A DNA stretch of 64,000 nt from positions 398,944-462,943 of the forward strand of contig NZ_LT700212.1 of NCBI RefSeq assembly GCF_900155435.1, in the 5' to 3' direction. Below the pieces are notes generated by a model that worked only from the letters and a program-made list of their open reading frames with translations, had not been told where the DNA came from and searched no databases. Made by a program: the position numbers and the translations under genes. Positions 37,652 to 47,070 of this stretch are shown here, piece by piece (the stretch's first letter is position 1; each line of letters begins with the position of its first letter). This stretch comes from Actinomyces provencensis. Lineage in GTDB: Bacteria; Actinomycetota; Actinomycetes; Actinomycetales; Actinomycetaceae.

Positions 37652-37963
37652 CCTGAACTACCCCTCCCACCCTGTCGATGAGGTCGCGGGAATGCGACCG
37701 AGCACATCAGGCAAGTCACTGGTTGACACATGTTGGCTTCCATCCCCCCTCGGGAGGAAACGGAACAGCTTCCTCGACGGAAGCCACGTGTGAGAATAAC
37801 AGCACACCCACAGGTGAACGGCAGGTGACTCTACGGTGTCCGGCACGTGGGTGCCCAGCCCTCGGTCCCCGGCGGCGGGGATCCAGCCGCGCGATGAGCC
37901 GCGAGGAACGGTCGCCACTCCCCATCGCGGCTGGTCAGACCTCCGTCAACCCAGAAAGTTGAC
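37652..37963. other. 312-bp intergenic region upstream of licCA
   Basis: No credible gene. On the minus strand it must hold the licCA promoter; a TATTCT box lies near 37795-37800. A 6-bp-stem hairpin (GCTTCC...GGAAGC, 37768-37784) lies between this box and the gene, so an untranslated leader of over 100 nt is possible. It also marks the change from the less G+C-rich left half to the very G+C-rich right half of the locus. Confidence 0.5.
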
Positions 37964-39283
37964 TCAGTTCACCTTGAGCATCGGCGTGGTGTTCCGCACA
38001 CTCCCCACGACCATGCGAGGAGTCCCACACCACAGCGCCGGATCCGTCACACGCCGTCCGTCGAAGAGCAGGCGCACACCCGGCAGGTCACCCGGGGTCA
38101 GCTCCCGGTACTGCGCGTGGTCCGCCTGCACCACCGCCGCATCCACGGGCTCCCCCAGGTGGTACGGCGCCCAACCGAAGCCCTCCAGCTCCTCGTCGGT
38201 GTACATGGGGTCGTGCACCAGCACATGTGCTCCCCGCTCCCGCAGCGCGTCGACCGTGGCGAAGACCCCGGAGAACGCGGTCTCCTTCACCCCCCTGCGG
38301 TAGGACGCACCCAGCACGACGACCCGCAACCCACCCAGGTCGCCGAGCACCTCCGCCACCCGGGCCACGACGTACGCGGGCATACCCGCATTGAAGGTGC
38401 GCGCAGTGCGCACGATGGAGGCATCAGGGTCGGTGGACAGGTACAGCCTCGGGTAGACCGGGATGCAGTGCCCACCCACGGCGATCCCGGGCTGGTGGAT
38501 GTGGCTGTAGGGCTGGGAGTTGCAGGCCCGGATGACGCGCTCCACGTCGATACCCGCCCGGTCCGCGTACACCGCGAACTGGTTCGCCAACCCGATGTTC
38601 ACGTCCCGGTAGGTGGTCTCGGCCAGCTTCGCCATCTCGGCCGCCTCCGCTGAACCCATGTCCCAGACACCGTTGGGCCGGTCCAGGTCCGGGCGCTCGT
38701 CGAACTGGAGCACGCTTCGGTAGAAGTCGATGCCGGCCCGGGTCCCCTCCTCGTCCAGTCCTCCGACGAGCTTCGGGTAACGCTGCAGGTCGGAGAACAC
38801 GCGGCCGGTGAGCACCCTCTCCGGGGAGAACACCAGGTGGAAGTCCTCCCCTTCCCGCAGGCCGGAGATCTCCTCGATCATCGGCTTCCAACGCCCCCGA
38901 GTGGTGCCCACCGGCAGGGTCGTCTCGTAGGAGACGAGGGTTCCGGGCGTGAGGTTGTGGGCCAGGGAGGTGGTCGCCGCATCCATCCACCCGAAGTCGG
39001 GCCTGGACTCGGCATCCACGAACAGCGGCACCACCAGCACGACCGCGTCGGCACCGGGAACGGCCTCCGCGTAGTCCGTGGTCGCACGCAGGCGCCCGGT
39101 GGGGACCAACTCCTCCAGGTACTCCTGCAGGTGGGCCTCGCCGGGGAAGGGCTCCTTCGCCTCATTGACGAGGGCGACCGTGGTGGCGTTCGTGTCGACG
39201 CCGATCACCTCGTGTCCGCTGCGCGCGTACTGGACGGCCAGTGGCAGTCCGATCTTCCCCAGTGCCACGACGGCGATGCGCAT
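37964..39283 (-). CDS. wbpA: UDP-N-acetylhexosamine 6-dehydrogenase (WbpA/WecC type)
   Basis: 439 aa, three-domain nucleotide-sugar dehydrogenase. NAD site VVALGKIGLPLAVQYA at the N-terminus, FSPERVLTGRVF mid-protein, LAETTYRDVNIGLANQFA, and catalytic cysteine in AVGGHCIPVYP near residue 258. These motifs place it with UDP-HexNAc dehydrogenases (WbpA, WecC, TviB) rather than UDP-glucose dehydrogenases. With the WbpB/E/D-like genes at 51-54 kb and the 2-epimerase at 48.8 kb it can complete a pathway to UDP-ManNAc(3NAc)A. Whether the substrate is UDP-GlcNAc or UDP-ManNAc cannot be read from sequence. ATG 39283 starts the Rossmann strand. Confidence 0.88.
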   Translation of the reverse strand: MRIAVVALGKIGLPLAVQYARSGHEVIGVDTNATTVALVNEAKEPFPGEAHLQEYLEELVPTGRLRATTDYAEAVPGADAVVLVVPLFVDAESRPDFGWMDAATTSLAHNLTPGTLVSYETTLPVGTTRGRWKPMIEEISGLREGEDFHLVFSPERVLTGRVFSDLQRYPKLVGGLDEEGTRAGIDFYRSVLQFDERPDLDRPNGVWDMGSAEAAEMAKLAETTYRDVNIGLANQFAVYADRAGIDVERVIRACNSQPYSHIHQPGIAVGGHCIPVYPRLYLSTDPDASIVRTARTFNAGMPAYVVARVAEVLGDLGGLRVVVLGASYRRGVKETAFSGVFATVDALRERGAHVLVHDPMYTDEELEGFGWAPYHLGEPVDAAVVQADHAQYRELTPGDLPGVRLLFDGRRVTDPALWCGTPRMVVGSVRNTTPMLKVN

Positions 39284-39307
39284 GCCCGGTCTCTCCCTGT
39301 TCCTCCA

Positions 39308-39325
39308 CCACCGGGTCCCCGGTGG
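39308..39325. repeat. inverted repeat before the dehydrogenase gene
   Basis: CCACCGGG and CCCGGTGG separated by two bases, in the 72-bp gap between the GT4 stop and the dehydrogenase start. May be a terminator or operator; no T-run. Confidence 0.35.
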
Positions 39326-39355
39326 GCGTCTCCCAGTATCCCCCACCCCTGTTGC

Positions 39356-40522
39356 TCAGGCGCCCATGAGGTCGGAGACCACCTGGCGGGCCCGCGCCTC
39401 CCAGGTGTGCTGGGGCGCCACGCCTCGCACGTGGGCCGCGACGTCGGCCACCTCCTCGGGATGGTCGCGCAGCCGTCCCAGCAACGCCGAGAGGGCGTCG
39501 ACCTCGTAGGGGACGGTCCACCCGATCCCGTGTTCCTGGACCATGTCCCCGGCCAGCGTGCCGAGGCTGGCGATGACGGGGATCCCGTGGCCGATGTACT
39601 CGAAGAGCTTGAAGGGGACGGCGAACTCCCGGTAGGGCTGTGGTTCCACCGCCAGCACCGCCACGTCCGCACCCGCGTAGAGGGGCTCGAGCTCCGCCCC
39701 GGAGAGGTGCGCCACCTGAGTGTGCCCACCCAGGAGCGGCTGGTACTCCCCGCTCAGGGCCTCCCAGCCGTCCTTGCGCGTGCACAACACCATCGACGCC
39801 CCCTCCGTGCGTGCCACTGCCTCCACGCAGCGGTGCATCCGGTAGTGGTCGTTGAGGCCCCCGACGTAGAAGAGTGAGAGGGCCCCGGGGCGTGCATGGT
39901 GATCCCTGGCGACGATCTCGCACCCGGGTGGCAGCGCCCGGGTGAGGGGGACGGGGATGCCCGGGACGTGTGCCGCCATCTGCGCCGAGGGCAGGTAGAG
40001 GCGGGTGAGGCTGTGGCGGTAGGCCCACAGGTCGACCTCGTACAGGGGGACGGTCCCGGCCGCCACGAGGGCCCCGACCCGCTGCCGGTACTCGGGGAAG
40101 CGCCAGTACACGTCGCGGTAGAACAGCCCCACAGGCACACCCCGGCGCCCCAGCCCGTGCAGGAACCCCAGGTCCAGGAAGGGGTGGGTGGGCAGGTGGC
40201 GGACCCCGGTCAGCAGGGTCGGCAGAGTTGCGGACTCCGAGTACGCCAGGTCGATCCCACCTCCGCGACGCAGGTGGTCGCGCACCGCGCGCACCCCGCG
40301 TCGCCGTGACTGTGCATCCCCCGACACCTCCCACACGCGGCACCCGATGCGGGTGAAGGCCTCGCGCATGCGCACGGGTCGGATGCCCGAGGCTGAGGTC
40401 GCGGTCGGGTCCAGCGGGTAGGGCACGTGGTAGACGACGTCGGGACCCCCCGTGTTCGTCCCTCCCCCACCGGCTTCGATGTCGTCCTCCCCGCCCCCAC
40501 TGCTCCGTCCCGGAGTGGTCAT
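39356..40522 (-). CDS. GT4-like glycosyltransferase
   Basis: 388 aa. A low-complexity N-terminal stretch (GGGEDDIEAGGGG) precedes a GT-B domain: VVYHVPYPLDPTATSASGIRP, ALSLFYVGGLNDHYRM as the nucleotide-lobe start, and FAVPFKLFEYIGHGIPVIAS as the sugar-nucleotide motif. Specificity unknown. ATG 40522 overlaps the previous stop by four bases (ATGA), so this is the last of four coupled glycosyltransferases read from 44,073. Confidence 0.83.
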   Translation of the reverse strand: MTTPGRSSGGGEDDIEAGGGGTNTGGPDVVYHVPYPLDPTATSASGIRPVRMREAFTRIGCRVWEVSGDAQSRRRGVRAVRDHLRRGGGIDLAYSESATLPTLLTGVRHLPTHPFLDLGFLHGLGRRGVPVGLFYRDVYWRFPEYRQRVGALVAAGTVPLYEVDLWAYRHSLTRLYLPSAQMAAHVPGIPVPLTRALPPGCEIVARDHHARPGALSLFYVGGLNDHYRMHRCVEAVARTEGASMVLCTRKDGWEALSGEYQPLLGGHTQVAHLSGAELEPLYAGADVAVLAVEPQPYREFAVPFKLFEYIGHGIPVIASLGTLAGDMVQEHGIGWTVPYEVDALSALLGRLRDHPEEVADVAAHVRGVAPQHTWEARARQVVSDLMGA

Positions 40523-41703
40523 CGCAGCGCCTCCTCCCAGACCTGCTCACAGCGTGCGACGAATGCCGGGGGTCCGAAGCGGCGCAGGCAGCGCTCCCGG
40601 CGGGCTCCGCGCGACATCGGGAGGTCTCCCCCCTCCCCCAGGACCTCGACCAGGGCGCCCGCGAGCGCCTGGACCGGGGATGCTGTCCCTCCACCCACGA
40701 CCTTCCCGTCGCCCTCGCCCACCACGTCCAGGGCGCCCCAGGTGGGTGTGGCCACCACAGGGGTCCCCTGGACCAGCGCCTCGGCCATGACCACACCGAA
40801 TGTCTCGGAGTCGGAGGGCACCAGCAGCGCGTCCAGTCCGGCCAGGAAGCTCGGCACGCGATCGCGGGCCAGGGCTCCCACGAGGTCGATGGAGCCGCGT
40901 GCCGGGCTCTCCCCGACCAGGGTGCGTGTGCGTTCCCCGTCCACACCCTCCAGGGGGCCGGCCAGCGTCAGTCGGGCGCCGGGGACGGCGCGGCTCAGCG
41001 CGGTGAAGACCTCCACCACCAGGTCCGGGCGCTTGACGGGCACCAGGGACGAGAGGTGCCCGATGCGCGGACCGTCACCGGGAAGCCGGTCCCGCGCAGC
41101 GAGCGGGGTCTCCGGCACCAGGTTGTGCAGGACCTCCCAGGTGCCACCTCCAGGTCCGAAGCGCCGCGCCAGGTGGCGGGCGTGGCCCGCGGAGACGCCG
41201 CAGCGAACGGCCGCGTGGGAGACGACGCGGGCCTCACGGCTCGCCCCCCACGGGGTGAGTACACGCAGGTGGTCGAGGCTGCGGTGCTCGGTGAGGACCC
41301 AGGGGATCCCCCACCGGCGTGACAGTGCCTCCGCCACGTACCCGCCGGGGTAGAGGGAGTGGGCGTGCAGCACGTCGGGGCGTCCCCGGTGGCGGACGTA
41401 GTCGGACATGGCCTGCTGGACGGCCCCCCACCGGCCGGCGACCAGCCACGCCTCCAGGGTGCGCGCACGGGGCGCCACCTGGACCAGGTCCAGTCTCCCC
41501 ACCCGGACCCCACCCTCGGCACTCCAGCGCACGCCGGGGTGTGGGGGTCGCTGGCGCAGATCGGTGAGGGAGGTGACACGGGGGGCCAGGACGCCCACAC
41601 GGTGCCCGCTGGTCGCCAGCACCTCCGCCTGCTCCCGGAAGAAGGAGCCACTGAGGTCCCCGGCGGAGCGGGGGTACCACGAGGGGAGCATGAGCACGTG
41701 CAC
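40519..41703 (-). CDS. GT4 family glycosyltransferase
   Basis: 394 aa. It opens VHVLMLPSWYPRSAGDLSGS and has RIGHLSSLVPVKRPDLVVEV in the C-terminal lobe and the E-x7-E motif in SDSETFGVVMAEALVQGTPV. The frame is open far upstream over the neighbouring gene, but GTG 41703 has AAGGA seven bases before it and begins the GT-B strand. It starts five bases after the upstream stop and overlaps the next start by four. Confidence 0.88.
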   Translation of the reverse strand: MHVLMLPSWYPRSAGDLSGSFFREQAEVLATSGHRVGVLAPRVTSLTDLRQRPPHPGVRWSAEGGVRVGRLDLVQVAPRARTLEAWLVAGRWGAVQQAMSDYVRHRGRPDVLHAHSLYPGGYVAEALSRRWGIPWVLTEHRSLDHLRVLTPWGASREARVVSHAAVRCGVSAGHARHLARRFGPGGGTWEVLHNLVPETPLAARDRLPGDGPRIGHLSSLVPVKRPDLVVEVFTALSRAVPGARLTLAGPLEGVDGERTRTLVGESPARGSIDLVGALARDRVPSFLAGLDALLVPSDSETFGVVMAEALVQGTPVVATPTWGALDVVGEGDGKVVGGGTASPVQALAGALVEVLGEGGDLPMSRGARRERCLRRFGPPAFVARCEQVWEEALR

Positions 41704-41707
41704 GGAC

Positions 41708-42922
41708 TCATCCTTCCATCCGGGTGCCGAGCGCCCGGGGCCCGCACGTGCGGGTCCCGCCACGGCCGCGGTGGTCCGCGCGCGCCGGATCCGAGGATCC
41801 GGGGTGGTCCCCCCGTGCGCCGCGGTGCTCGGCGCGCGCCAGGGAGTACAGCTCGAGGTAGGCCCCTGCCAGGGCGTGCGCGCTGAAGTGCTGGACCGAG
41901 TGGGCGATCTGCCGGGCGTCAATGCCTGCCGTGTCCTCCCAGACCTGTTCCACCGCGCGCGCCCAGTCCTGGGGGTCCTCGGAGTCGACCAGCCGTCCCC
42001 AGGGTCGGGCGACGAAGGAACGCGGGCCCGCGCTGTCCCCGACGACCACGGGGCGCCCTGCTGCCAGTGCCTCGGCCGCTCCCAGGAAGAAGGTCTCCGC
42101 ACGGCTGGGCACCAGGAAGACGTCGGCGCTGGCCAGGGACTGCGGGACGAGTTCGGGCGCCACCGCACCCGTCAGGGTCAGGGGGACACCGAGGGAGCGG
42201 GCCTCCCGGCGCACCTGGTCCTCCAGTGGCCCCTCACCGACCCAGGTCAGGTGCACGGGTGTCCCGCGGGTGGCCAGCGCCGCCGCCGTGCGCACGGCCA
42301 GCAGCGGACGTTTGCGTTCGATCAACCCTCCGACTCCGACCAGTCGGAGTTCCTCACCCGCAGCACGTGTGCGACGCGGGGTGGGAGGTGGGGCCTCCAC
42401 GATGTTGGGCACCACCTCCACCCGGCGCCCTGCGAGTTCCCCCAGCCTCCCCGCCAGGTCCGGGGAGACGGTCGCGACGACGTCCGGGAGACGCTCGGCC
42501 CGGGCGATTCCCCGCAGGACCAGGGCACGGGCCCCGCCGGTCCGCTGCGCGAAGGCCGACCAGTGCTCGGTGTGCACCCAGGGGACACGCACCCGCAGGA
42601 GCGCCAACGGGACCAGGGAGGACACGGCCACGGAGTGGACCAGATCGGCACCCCGCAGGGCGGCGCGCAGTGGGCCCAGAGCCCTGAGCACCGAGAGTGG
42701 GTGTGAGGGAGCCAGGGGGATGCGCAGTACCGGCACGTCCCCGATACGGTCCCGTCCCGGACCCTCCAGGGTGGCCGGCGGCACCAGGTGGACGACCCGG
42801 ACATCGGCCACCGTGGCCAGTGCGCGGATGTCACGCTGGACGAAGATGCCGGAGACAGGATTGCGCCGGGTCGGCAGCCACGTCGTGACCACCACGACGC
42901 GGGGGCGCGGGGGGCCGCTCAT
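41708..42922 (-). CDS. GT4 family glycosyltransferase
   Basis: 404 aa. VVVVTTWLPTRRNPVSGIFV at the N-terminus, LVGVGGLIERKRPLLAVRTA opening the C-terminal lobe, and SRAETFFLGAAEALAAGRPV as the E-x7-E motif. The last 45 residues are basic, low complexity and likely disordered (GARGDHPGSSDPARADHRG). It is similar in length and order to the next GT4, suggesting an old duplication. ATG 42922 overlaps the upstream stop (ATGA). Confidence 0.88.
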   Translation of the reverse strand: MSGPPRPRVVVVTTWLPTRRNPVSGIFVQRDIRALATVADVRVVHLVPPATLEGPGRDRIGDVPVLRIPLAPSHPLSVLRALGPLRAALRGADLVHSVAVSSLVPLALLRVRVPWVHTEHWSAFAQRTGGARALVLRGIARAERLPDVVATVSPDLAGRLGELAGRRVEVVPNIVEAPPPTPRRTRAAGEELRLVGVGGLIERKRPLLAVRTAAALATRGTPVHLTWVGEGPLEDQVRREARSLGVPLTLTGAVAPELVPQSLASADVFLVPSRAETFFLGAAEALAAGRPVVVGDSAGPRSFVARPWGRLVDSEDPQDWARAVEQVWEDTAGIDARQIAHSVQHFSAHALAGAYLELYSLARAEHRGARGDHPGSSDPARADHRGRGGTRTCGPRALGTRMEG

Positions 42923-44073
42923 GCCCGGCCCGCCCCGTCCAGGCCTCGTGCCCGCTCCAGGAGTTCCCCGACCGCCCGGTCCCATCCGACCACCTGCGCG
43001 CCCGCGGAGAGCTCCACCGTGTGTTCGTCCGCGTGGTGCTTCATCTCCCGGATGCGTCCGGGGGTGAGACGGGCGAGGACTTCCGCCAGGTCCTGTGACC
43101 CGTAGCCGGGAGCGACCTCCCCGAAGTCGTTGTCACGCACCACGGCCGCCATCTCGGGGCTCGGGCCGACGATTGCACCGATGCGGGCCTGGGCGAAGTC
43201 GAAGATCTTGTTGGGCAGGGCGTTGGCGAAGTTGAAGTTGCGGGGAGGCAACAGGTGCACCCCCAGATCGAACTGGTTGAGGGTGCGCACCAGGTCCTCG
43301 TAGGCGACAGGATCGTGGACCGTCAGTCGGGGCTCACCCTCCGCCCGCGCTCGCAGCTCCGCCAGGTGCACGGGGTCGGTCGGGGTGAGGAAGAGGTCCA
43401 GGGTGTACCCGGGAACCGCCAGCACCCCCTCGACCAGGGCCATGAGGTTGCGTTCACGGTGACTGGTCCCGGAGTGGACCACGCGCACGGGGTCGTGCAC
43501 CGGGGTGGGGTGGAGGTCCGCCAGGGGCGTCGCATTGGTGACCACCCCGACCTCCACGCCGAACTGTCGGGTGTACTCCGCGGCGATCGCCCGCCCGACG
43601 GTGGTCACCGAGGCCGCTCGGGGCAGGTGGGTGCGGCACAGCCACGTGTACCAGGGGCCGATCCGACGCCTCCAGGGCCCGTGCTCCTCCTGGAGTCGGG
43701 GGAAGTACTCGTGCAGGTCGGAATGGACACCGCCACCCGCCCCCAGGGAGAGGGCCAGGGGCAGTGTGTCGATGTCGTCGGCCAGGACCGCGTCGAAGGC
43801 CCGCCCGCGCAGGGCGCGGTGTGCTGCGCGCACGTCGGGCAGCAACCAGTAGCCCGCGCGGTAGGCACGCAGCTGCAGCAGGGCATCCCAGCTGCGTCCC
43901 GGCAGGGAACGGTGGGTGATCTCCAGGTGGTGGTCGGCCCCCGCCGGGGCCGGACCGAACCCACAGGTGGTGAGTTCCGTGTGCCCGGCGAAGAGTGCGA
44001 CCTGCTTGAGGACACGTGCGTCCTGAGCGATGGGTGAGAACGACAGGATGAGCAGTCGTGGGCGCCGCGCCAT
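42919..44073 (-). CDS. GT4-like glycosyltransferase
   Basis: 384 aa. LLILSFSPIAQDARVLKQVA at the start is typical of a GT4 subgroup seen in actinobacterial glycan loci, with HSDLHEYFPRLQEEHG, VRVVHSGTSHRERNLMAL, and FNFANALPNKIFDFAQARIG in place of a standard E-x7-E motif. It starts a four-gene coupled set with a leaderless promoter (TAGGAT seven bases before ATG 44073). Confidence 0.85.
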   Translation of the reverse strand: MARRPRLLILSFSPIAQDARVLKQVALFAGHTELTTCGFGPAPAGADHHLEITHRSLPGRSWDALLQLRAYRAGYWLLPDVRAAHRALRGRAFDAVLADDIDTLPLALSLGAGGGVHSDLHEYFPRLQEEHGPWRRRIGPWYTWLCRTHLPRAASVTTVGRAIAAEYTRQFGVEVGVVTNATPLADLHPTPVHDPVRVVHSGTSHRERNLMALVEGVLAVPGYTLDLFLTPTDPVHLAELRARAEGEPRLTVHDPVAYEDLVRTLNQFDLGVHLLPPRNFNFANALPNKIFDFAQARIGAIVGPSPEMAAVVRDNDFGEVAPGYGSQDLAEVLARLTPGRIREMKHHADEHTVELSAGAQVVGWDRAVGELLERARGLDGAGRA

Positions 44074-44086
44074 GGATCACATCCTA
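44074..44086 (-). promoter_or_regulatory. leaderless promoter -10 of the four-GT operon
   Basis: Minus strand TAGGAT (44086-44081), seven bases, ATG 44073. Confidence 0.6.
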
Positions 44087-44134
44087 TCGGTGCAGGTGCA
44101 GGCCCCCGGACCGGGAGCCCGGAGCGGGCACGCC

Positions 44135-45913
44135 TCAGACCAGTCCCGCCAGGTGGGCCTGGAGGGCGAACTCGGGCTCGCTGGCCACGAGTTCCTCGAA
44201 GGAGCCTCGCGCGGTCATCCGCCCGGCGCGCATGAAGCACACGGTGTCGGCGGTGCGGATGGTGGACAGGCGGTGGGCCACCGAGACGACGGTGACGCGC
44301 CCGTGGAGTGCATGGATAGCCCGGGTGACGGCGTCCTCCGTGGCAGTGTCCAGGGCGCTCGTCGCCTCGTCGAGCACCAGGACCAGGGGGTCGGCGTACA
44401 GGGCTCGCGCGATGCCCAGGCGTTGACGCTCCCCACCGGACAGGGCGATGCCCCGCTCCCCGATCCTCGCGTGGATCCCCCCGGGGCGCTCCCGCACCAG
44501 GTCCGCCAACTGCGCCTGTTCCACGGCCTGCCACACACGTTCCTCGTCCAGGTCATCGCCCCAGGTCAGGGCGATGTTCTGGGCGATGGTCGCATCGAAG
44601 AGGGAGGCCTCCTGGGGCACGTAGCCCACCCGCGAGCGCCACGCGGCCAGCACATCGGTCAGGGGATGGTCGTCGATGGAGATCCGGCCGGACTGGGGCA
44701 CCAACAGTCCCAGCACCAGGTCCACCAACGTGGACTTCCCCGATCCGGAGGCCCCCACGATCCCCAGGGAGCTGCCCATGGTGACCTCCAGGTCCACGGC
44801 CCGGACGGCGGGGGCGGGTGCCCCCGGATAGGTGAAGGTGACGCCCTCCAGGCGCAGCGCACGGGGGTCCTCGGGCAGCGGGGAGTGCCCGACGACCTCT
44901 GCGTGCTCCTCATAGCCGCGGGCCGAGGCAATGTCGCGCAGCACCGCCTCCAGGTGGGGCAGTGAGTTGGCGGTGGTGGTCATCACGCCCTGGAAGGAGA
45001 CGATGGAGGGCACCATCCGGAACCCGGCGACCGCGAAGAGGGCGATCGAGGCGGAGGCGGCCGCGGCCCCGTCCTGCAGGTAGGCGACCCCACCCACCAG
45101 GACGAACCCACCGATCAGCGCCGCCTCGACCACGCGCTGGGGCACGGCCCCCAGGAACTGGGTGTTGGCGCGGGCGCGGGTGGAACGCTCGCGCGTCGCG
45201 TGGACCACGCGTGCGACGTCGTCGAAGCGGTCGCGCAGCGTGATCTCCTTGAGGGCGGCGACCATCTCCGTCATCAGTGCGGTGATGCGCAGGGAGTAGC
45301 GCAGGTTCACCCGCCCGGCCACGACGGCCTGGCGGGAGATCCCGAAGTACATGAAGGCCGCCACCAGCCCCAGGTAGACCAGCGTGATCAGCGCGGTGAC
45401 GGGTTGGGCGACGACCAGGACCAGCAGCACCGCCAGGAAGGTCACCGCCAGTTGGGGCAGGGTGATGGCCGGCAGCAGGACACCCGAGACCGTGTTCGCG
45501 ATGCCCACGTCGGCCAGGCGCACGATCTCGGCTGTGGACCGGGAGAGCCGGTCGGTCCAGGGCGCGCGGATGTAGGCGTCGAAGAGGGCATCCCCGACGC
45601 CCAGCTCGTATGCCGCGAAGCGGCGGGTGGCCACCCACTGGATGACCAGCGCGAGGACGGCCTTGAGCACCATGAGCAGGCACACCGCTCCCAGCACCCA
45701 CGGATACGTGTCAGGTGTGACGGTGCCGACCACCGGCAGGTTCGTGGGCTCGGCGCGCATCATCGGGGTGAGGATGGCGGCCAGCAGCCCCAGGGCGGCG
45801 ATGTCGAGGAGGGCCAGCGCGGAGGTGAGGACCATGTAGAGGCGCAGGAACCCCGACGCGCCCTCGGGAAGGAGGGGGATCAGGCGCCTGAGTGCCTCAG
45901 TGAGTCTGCGCAC
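44135..45913 (-). CDS. ABC exporter, fused membrane-ATPase (MsbA/PglK type)
   Basis: 592 aa. A six-helix membrane domain (about residues 25-300) is followed by an ABC domain: FTYPGAPAPAVRAVDLEV, Walker A GASGSGKST, Q-loop VGYVPQEASLFDATIAQNI, signature LSGGERQRLGIARAL, Walker B LVLVLDEATSALD and H-loop AHRLS. Half-transporters like this flip lipid-linked oligosaccharides (PglK) or lipids (MsbA). Its place among glycosyltransferases favours a glycan flippase. GTG 45913 has GGAGGGG five bases upstream; the frame extends to 45970 without a ribosome binding site. Confidence 0.88.
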   Translation of the reverse strand: MRRLTEALRRLIPLLPEGASGFLRLYMVLTSALALLDIAALGLLAAILTPMMRAEPTNLPVVGTVTPDTYPWVLGAVCLLMVLKAVLALVIQWVATRRFAAYELGVGDALFDAYIRAPWTDRLSRSTAEIVRLADVGIANTVSGVLLPAITLPQLAVTFLAVLLVLVVAQPVTALITLVYLGLVAAFMYFGISRQAVVAGRVNLRYSLRITALMTEMVAALKEITLRDRFDDVARVVHATRERSTRARANTQFLGAVPQRVVEAALIGGFVLVGGVAYLQDGAAAASASIALFAVAGFRMVPSIVSFQGVMTTTANSLPHLEAVLRDIASARGYEEHAEVVGHSPLPEDPRALRLEGVTFTYPGAPAPAVRAVDLEVTMGSSLGIVGASGSGKSTLVDLVLGLLVPQSGRISIDDHPLTDVLAAWRSRVGYVPQEASLFDATIAQNIALTWGDDLDEERVWQAVEQAQLADLVRERPGGIHARIGERGIALSGGERQRLGIARALYADPLVLVLDEATSALDTATEDAVTRAIHALHGRVTVVSVAHRLSTIRTADTVCFMRAGRMTARGSFEELVASEPEFALQAHLAGLV

Positions 45914-45957
45914 GTCGTCCCCTCCCCCACACGGCGGGTCCGCTCCCGCACCGCACC

Positions 45958-45963
45958 AATCTA
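45958..45963 (-). promoter_or_regulatory. possible -10 of ABC exporter
   Basis: Minus strand TAGATT about 45 bases before GTG 45913, leaving room for a short leader with the GGAGGGG site. Confidence 0.35.
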
Positions 45964-45966
45964 CCG

Positions 45967-47070
45967 TCACCCACGCCAGGGGCCCGGTCGCAGCAGTCGG
46001 GAGGCGAGGTGCCGGAGCCGGGCCTCCGGGTCACACAGTCCCATGGGCGAGGGCGGGAGGATCCTGGCCAGGCGGTTCCCGGAGTCCAGGGCCTGTGCGG
46101 CACGGGAGACGGCGACCACGTCGGGTGTGCGCAGCAGCACCCCCAGGGCGCGGGTCTCGCTCAGGGACAGGGGCCTGGCCACACCGGGATCCAACGCCCG
46201 CCAGGCCGTGGCGACCTCGTGGGCGCGCTGCGCCCCGCCCTCGTCGATGTCGGTGGCACGGGTGCGGAGTGCACGCAGGAGCGACTCGCGCACCACCCTC
46301 ACCGCCAGGGCGTGGCGCCGGGCGGGGGTGAGGTCGTGCACCCAGGCCTCACCTGCCAGCCTGCGTGCGGGTTCCAGGAGCTCGACGAGGGGGAAGGGTG
46401 TGGCGGTGACGCGGGGACCCGACTGGTCCTCGACGTAGCACGGGGAGCCCGGCTCCAGCAGGTCGATGCGGCGGGCAGCCATCCACACGTGGGTGGACCA
46501 GGCCAGGTCCTCCCCCGTGCGCAGGCCCTCGGTCATGCGGATCCCGCGGGAGCGCAGCAGCTGGGTGCGCACCAGGGCCAGTGGGCCGGTGCGGTGACAG
46601 AGGCGGTCGCGCACCGGGTCCAGGTCACGCAGCCTCCCGGGTCGCACCGGGGGGATGTCGACGCGCCCGGTTGCCGCGCGGCGCACGGGCAGGATGAGCG
46701 CATCGACGGGGCGGGCGCGCAGGTGCTCGGTCCAGGCGCCCGTGGCGCCCGGCTCCTCGTGGTCGTCGGACCCCATGCACGTCACCCAGGGCGCACGGGC
46801 GGCGTCGAGTCCCATGTTCAACGGGCCTGCCGGGGAGGGGACACCGTCGTGGAGTTCCAGGACCCGCACCGCCTCCCCGAACCGGGTCAGTCGCTCACCC
46901 AGGGCGGCTGCGGGCATGTTGTGGCACACGACGATGGGATGCACCCCGCGTGCCGGATCCAGCACGGAGGCGACGGCGCGCTCGATGGGACGTTCCACAC
47001 GGTGGACGGGGATGACGACCTCGACCTGCGGGGCGGCTGCGCCGGAGCGGGGGGCCCGGGGACCGGTCAC
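45967..47070 (-). CDS. GT2 family glycosyltransferase
   Basis: 367 aa. GT2 motifs: VEVVIPVHRVERPIERAVAS, PLNMGLDAARAPWVTCMGSD with the DxD-like SDDHEE, and GLRTGEDLAWSTHVWMAARR. The C-terminal 150 residues are arginine-rich and helical. Specificity unknown. The frame is open well upstream over the next gene, but GTG 47070 overlaps that gene's stop by four bases (GTGA), showing coupling. Confidence 0.83.
   Translation of the reverse strand: MTGPRAPRSGAAAPQVEVVIPVHRVERPIERAVASVLDPARGVHPIVVCHNMPAAALGERLTRFGEAVRVLELHDGVPSPAGPLNMGLDAARAPWVTCMGSDDHEEPGATGAWTEHLRARPVDALILPVRRAATGRVDIPPVRPGRLRDLDPVRDRLCHRTGPLALVRTQLLRSRGIRMTEGLRTGEDLAWSTHVWMAARRIDLLEPGSPCYVEDQSGPRVTATPFPLVELLEPARRLAGEAWVHDLTPARRHALAVRVVRESLLRALRTRATDIDEGGAQRAHEVATAWRALDPGVARPLSLSETRALGVLLRTPDVVAVSRAAQALDSGNRLARILPPSPMGLCDPEARLRHLASRLLRPGPWRG

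Noticed and set aside
37652-37963. Riboswitch upstream of licCA
   Set aside because: Only a 6-bp stem hairpin is visible; no multi-helix conserved core could be recognised.
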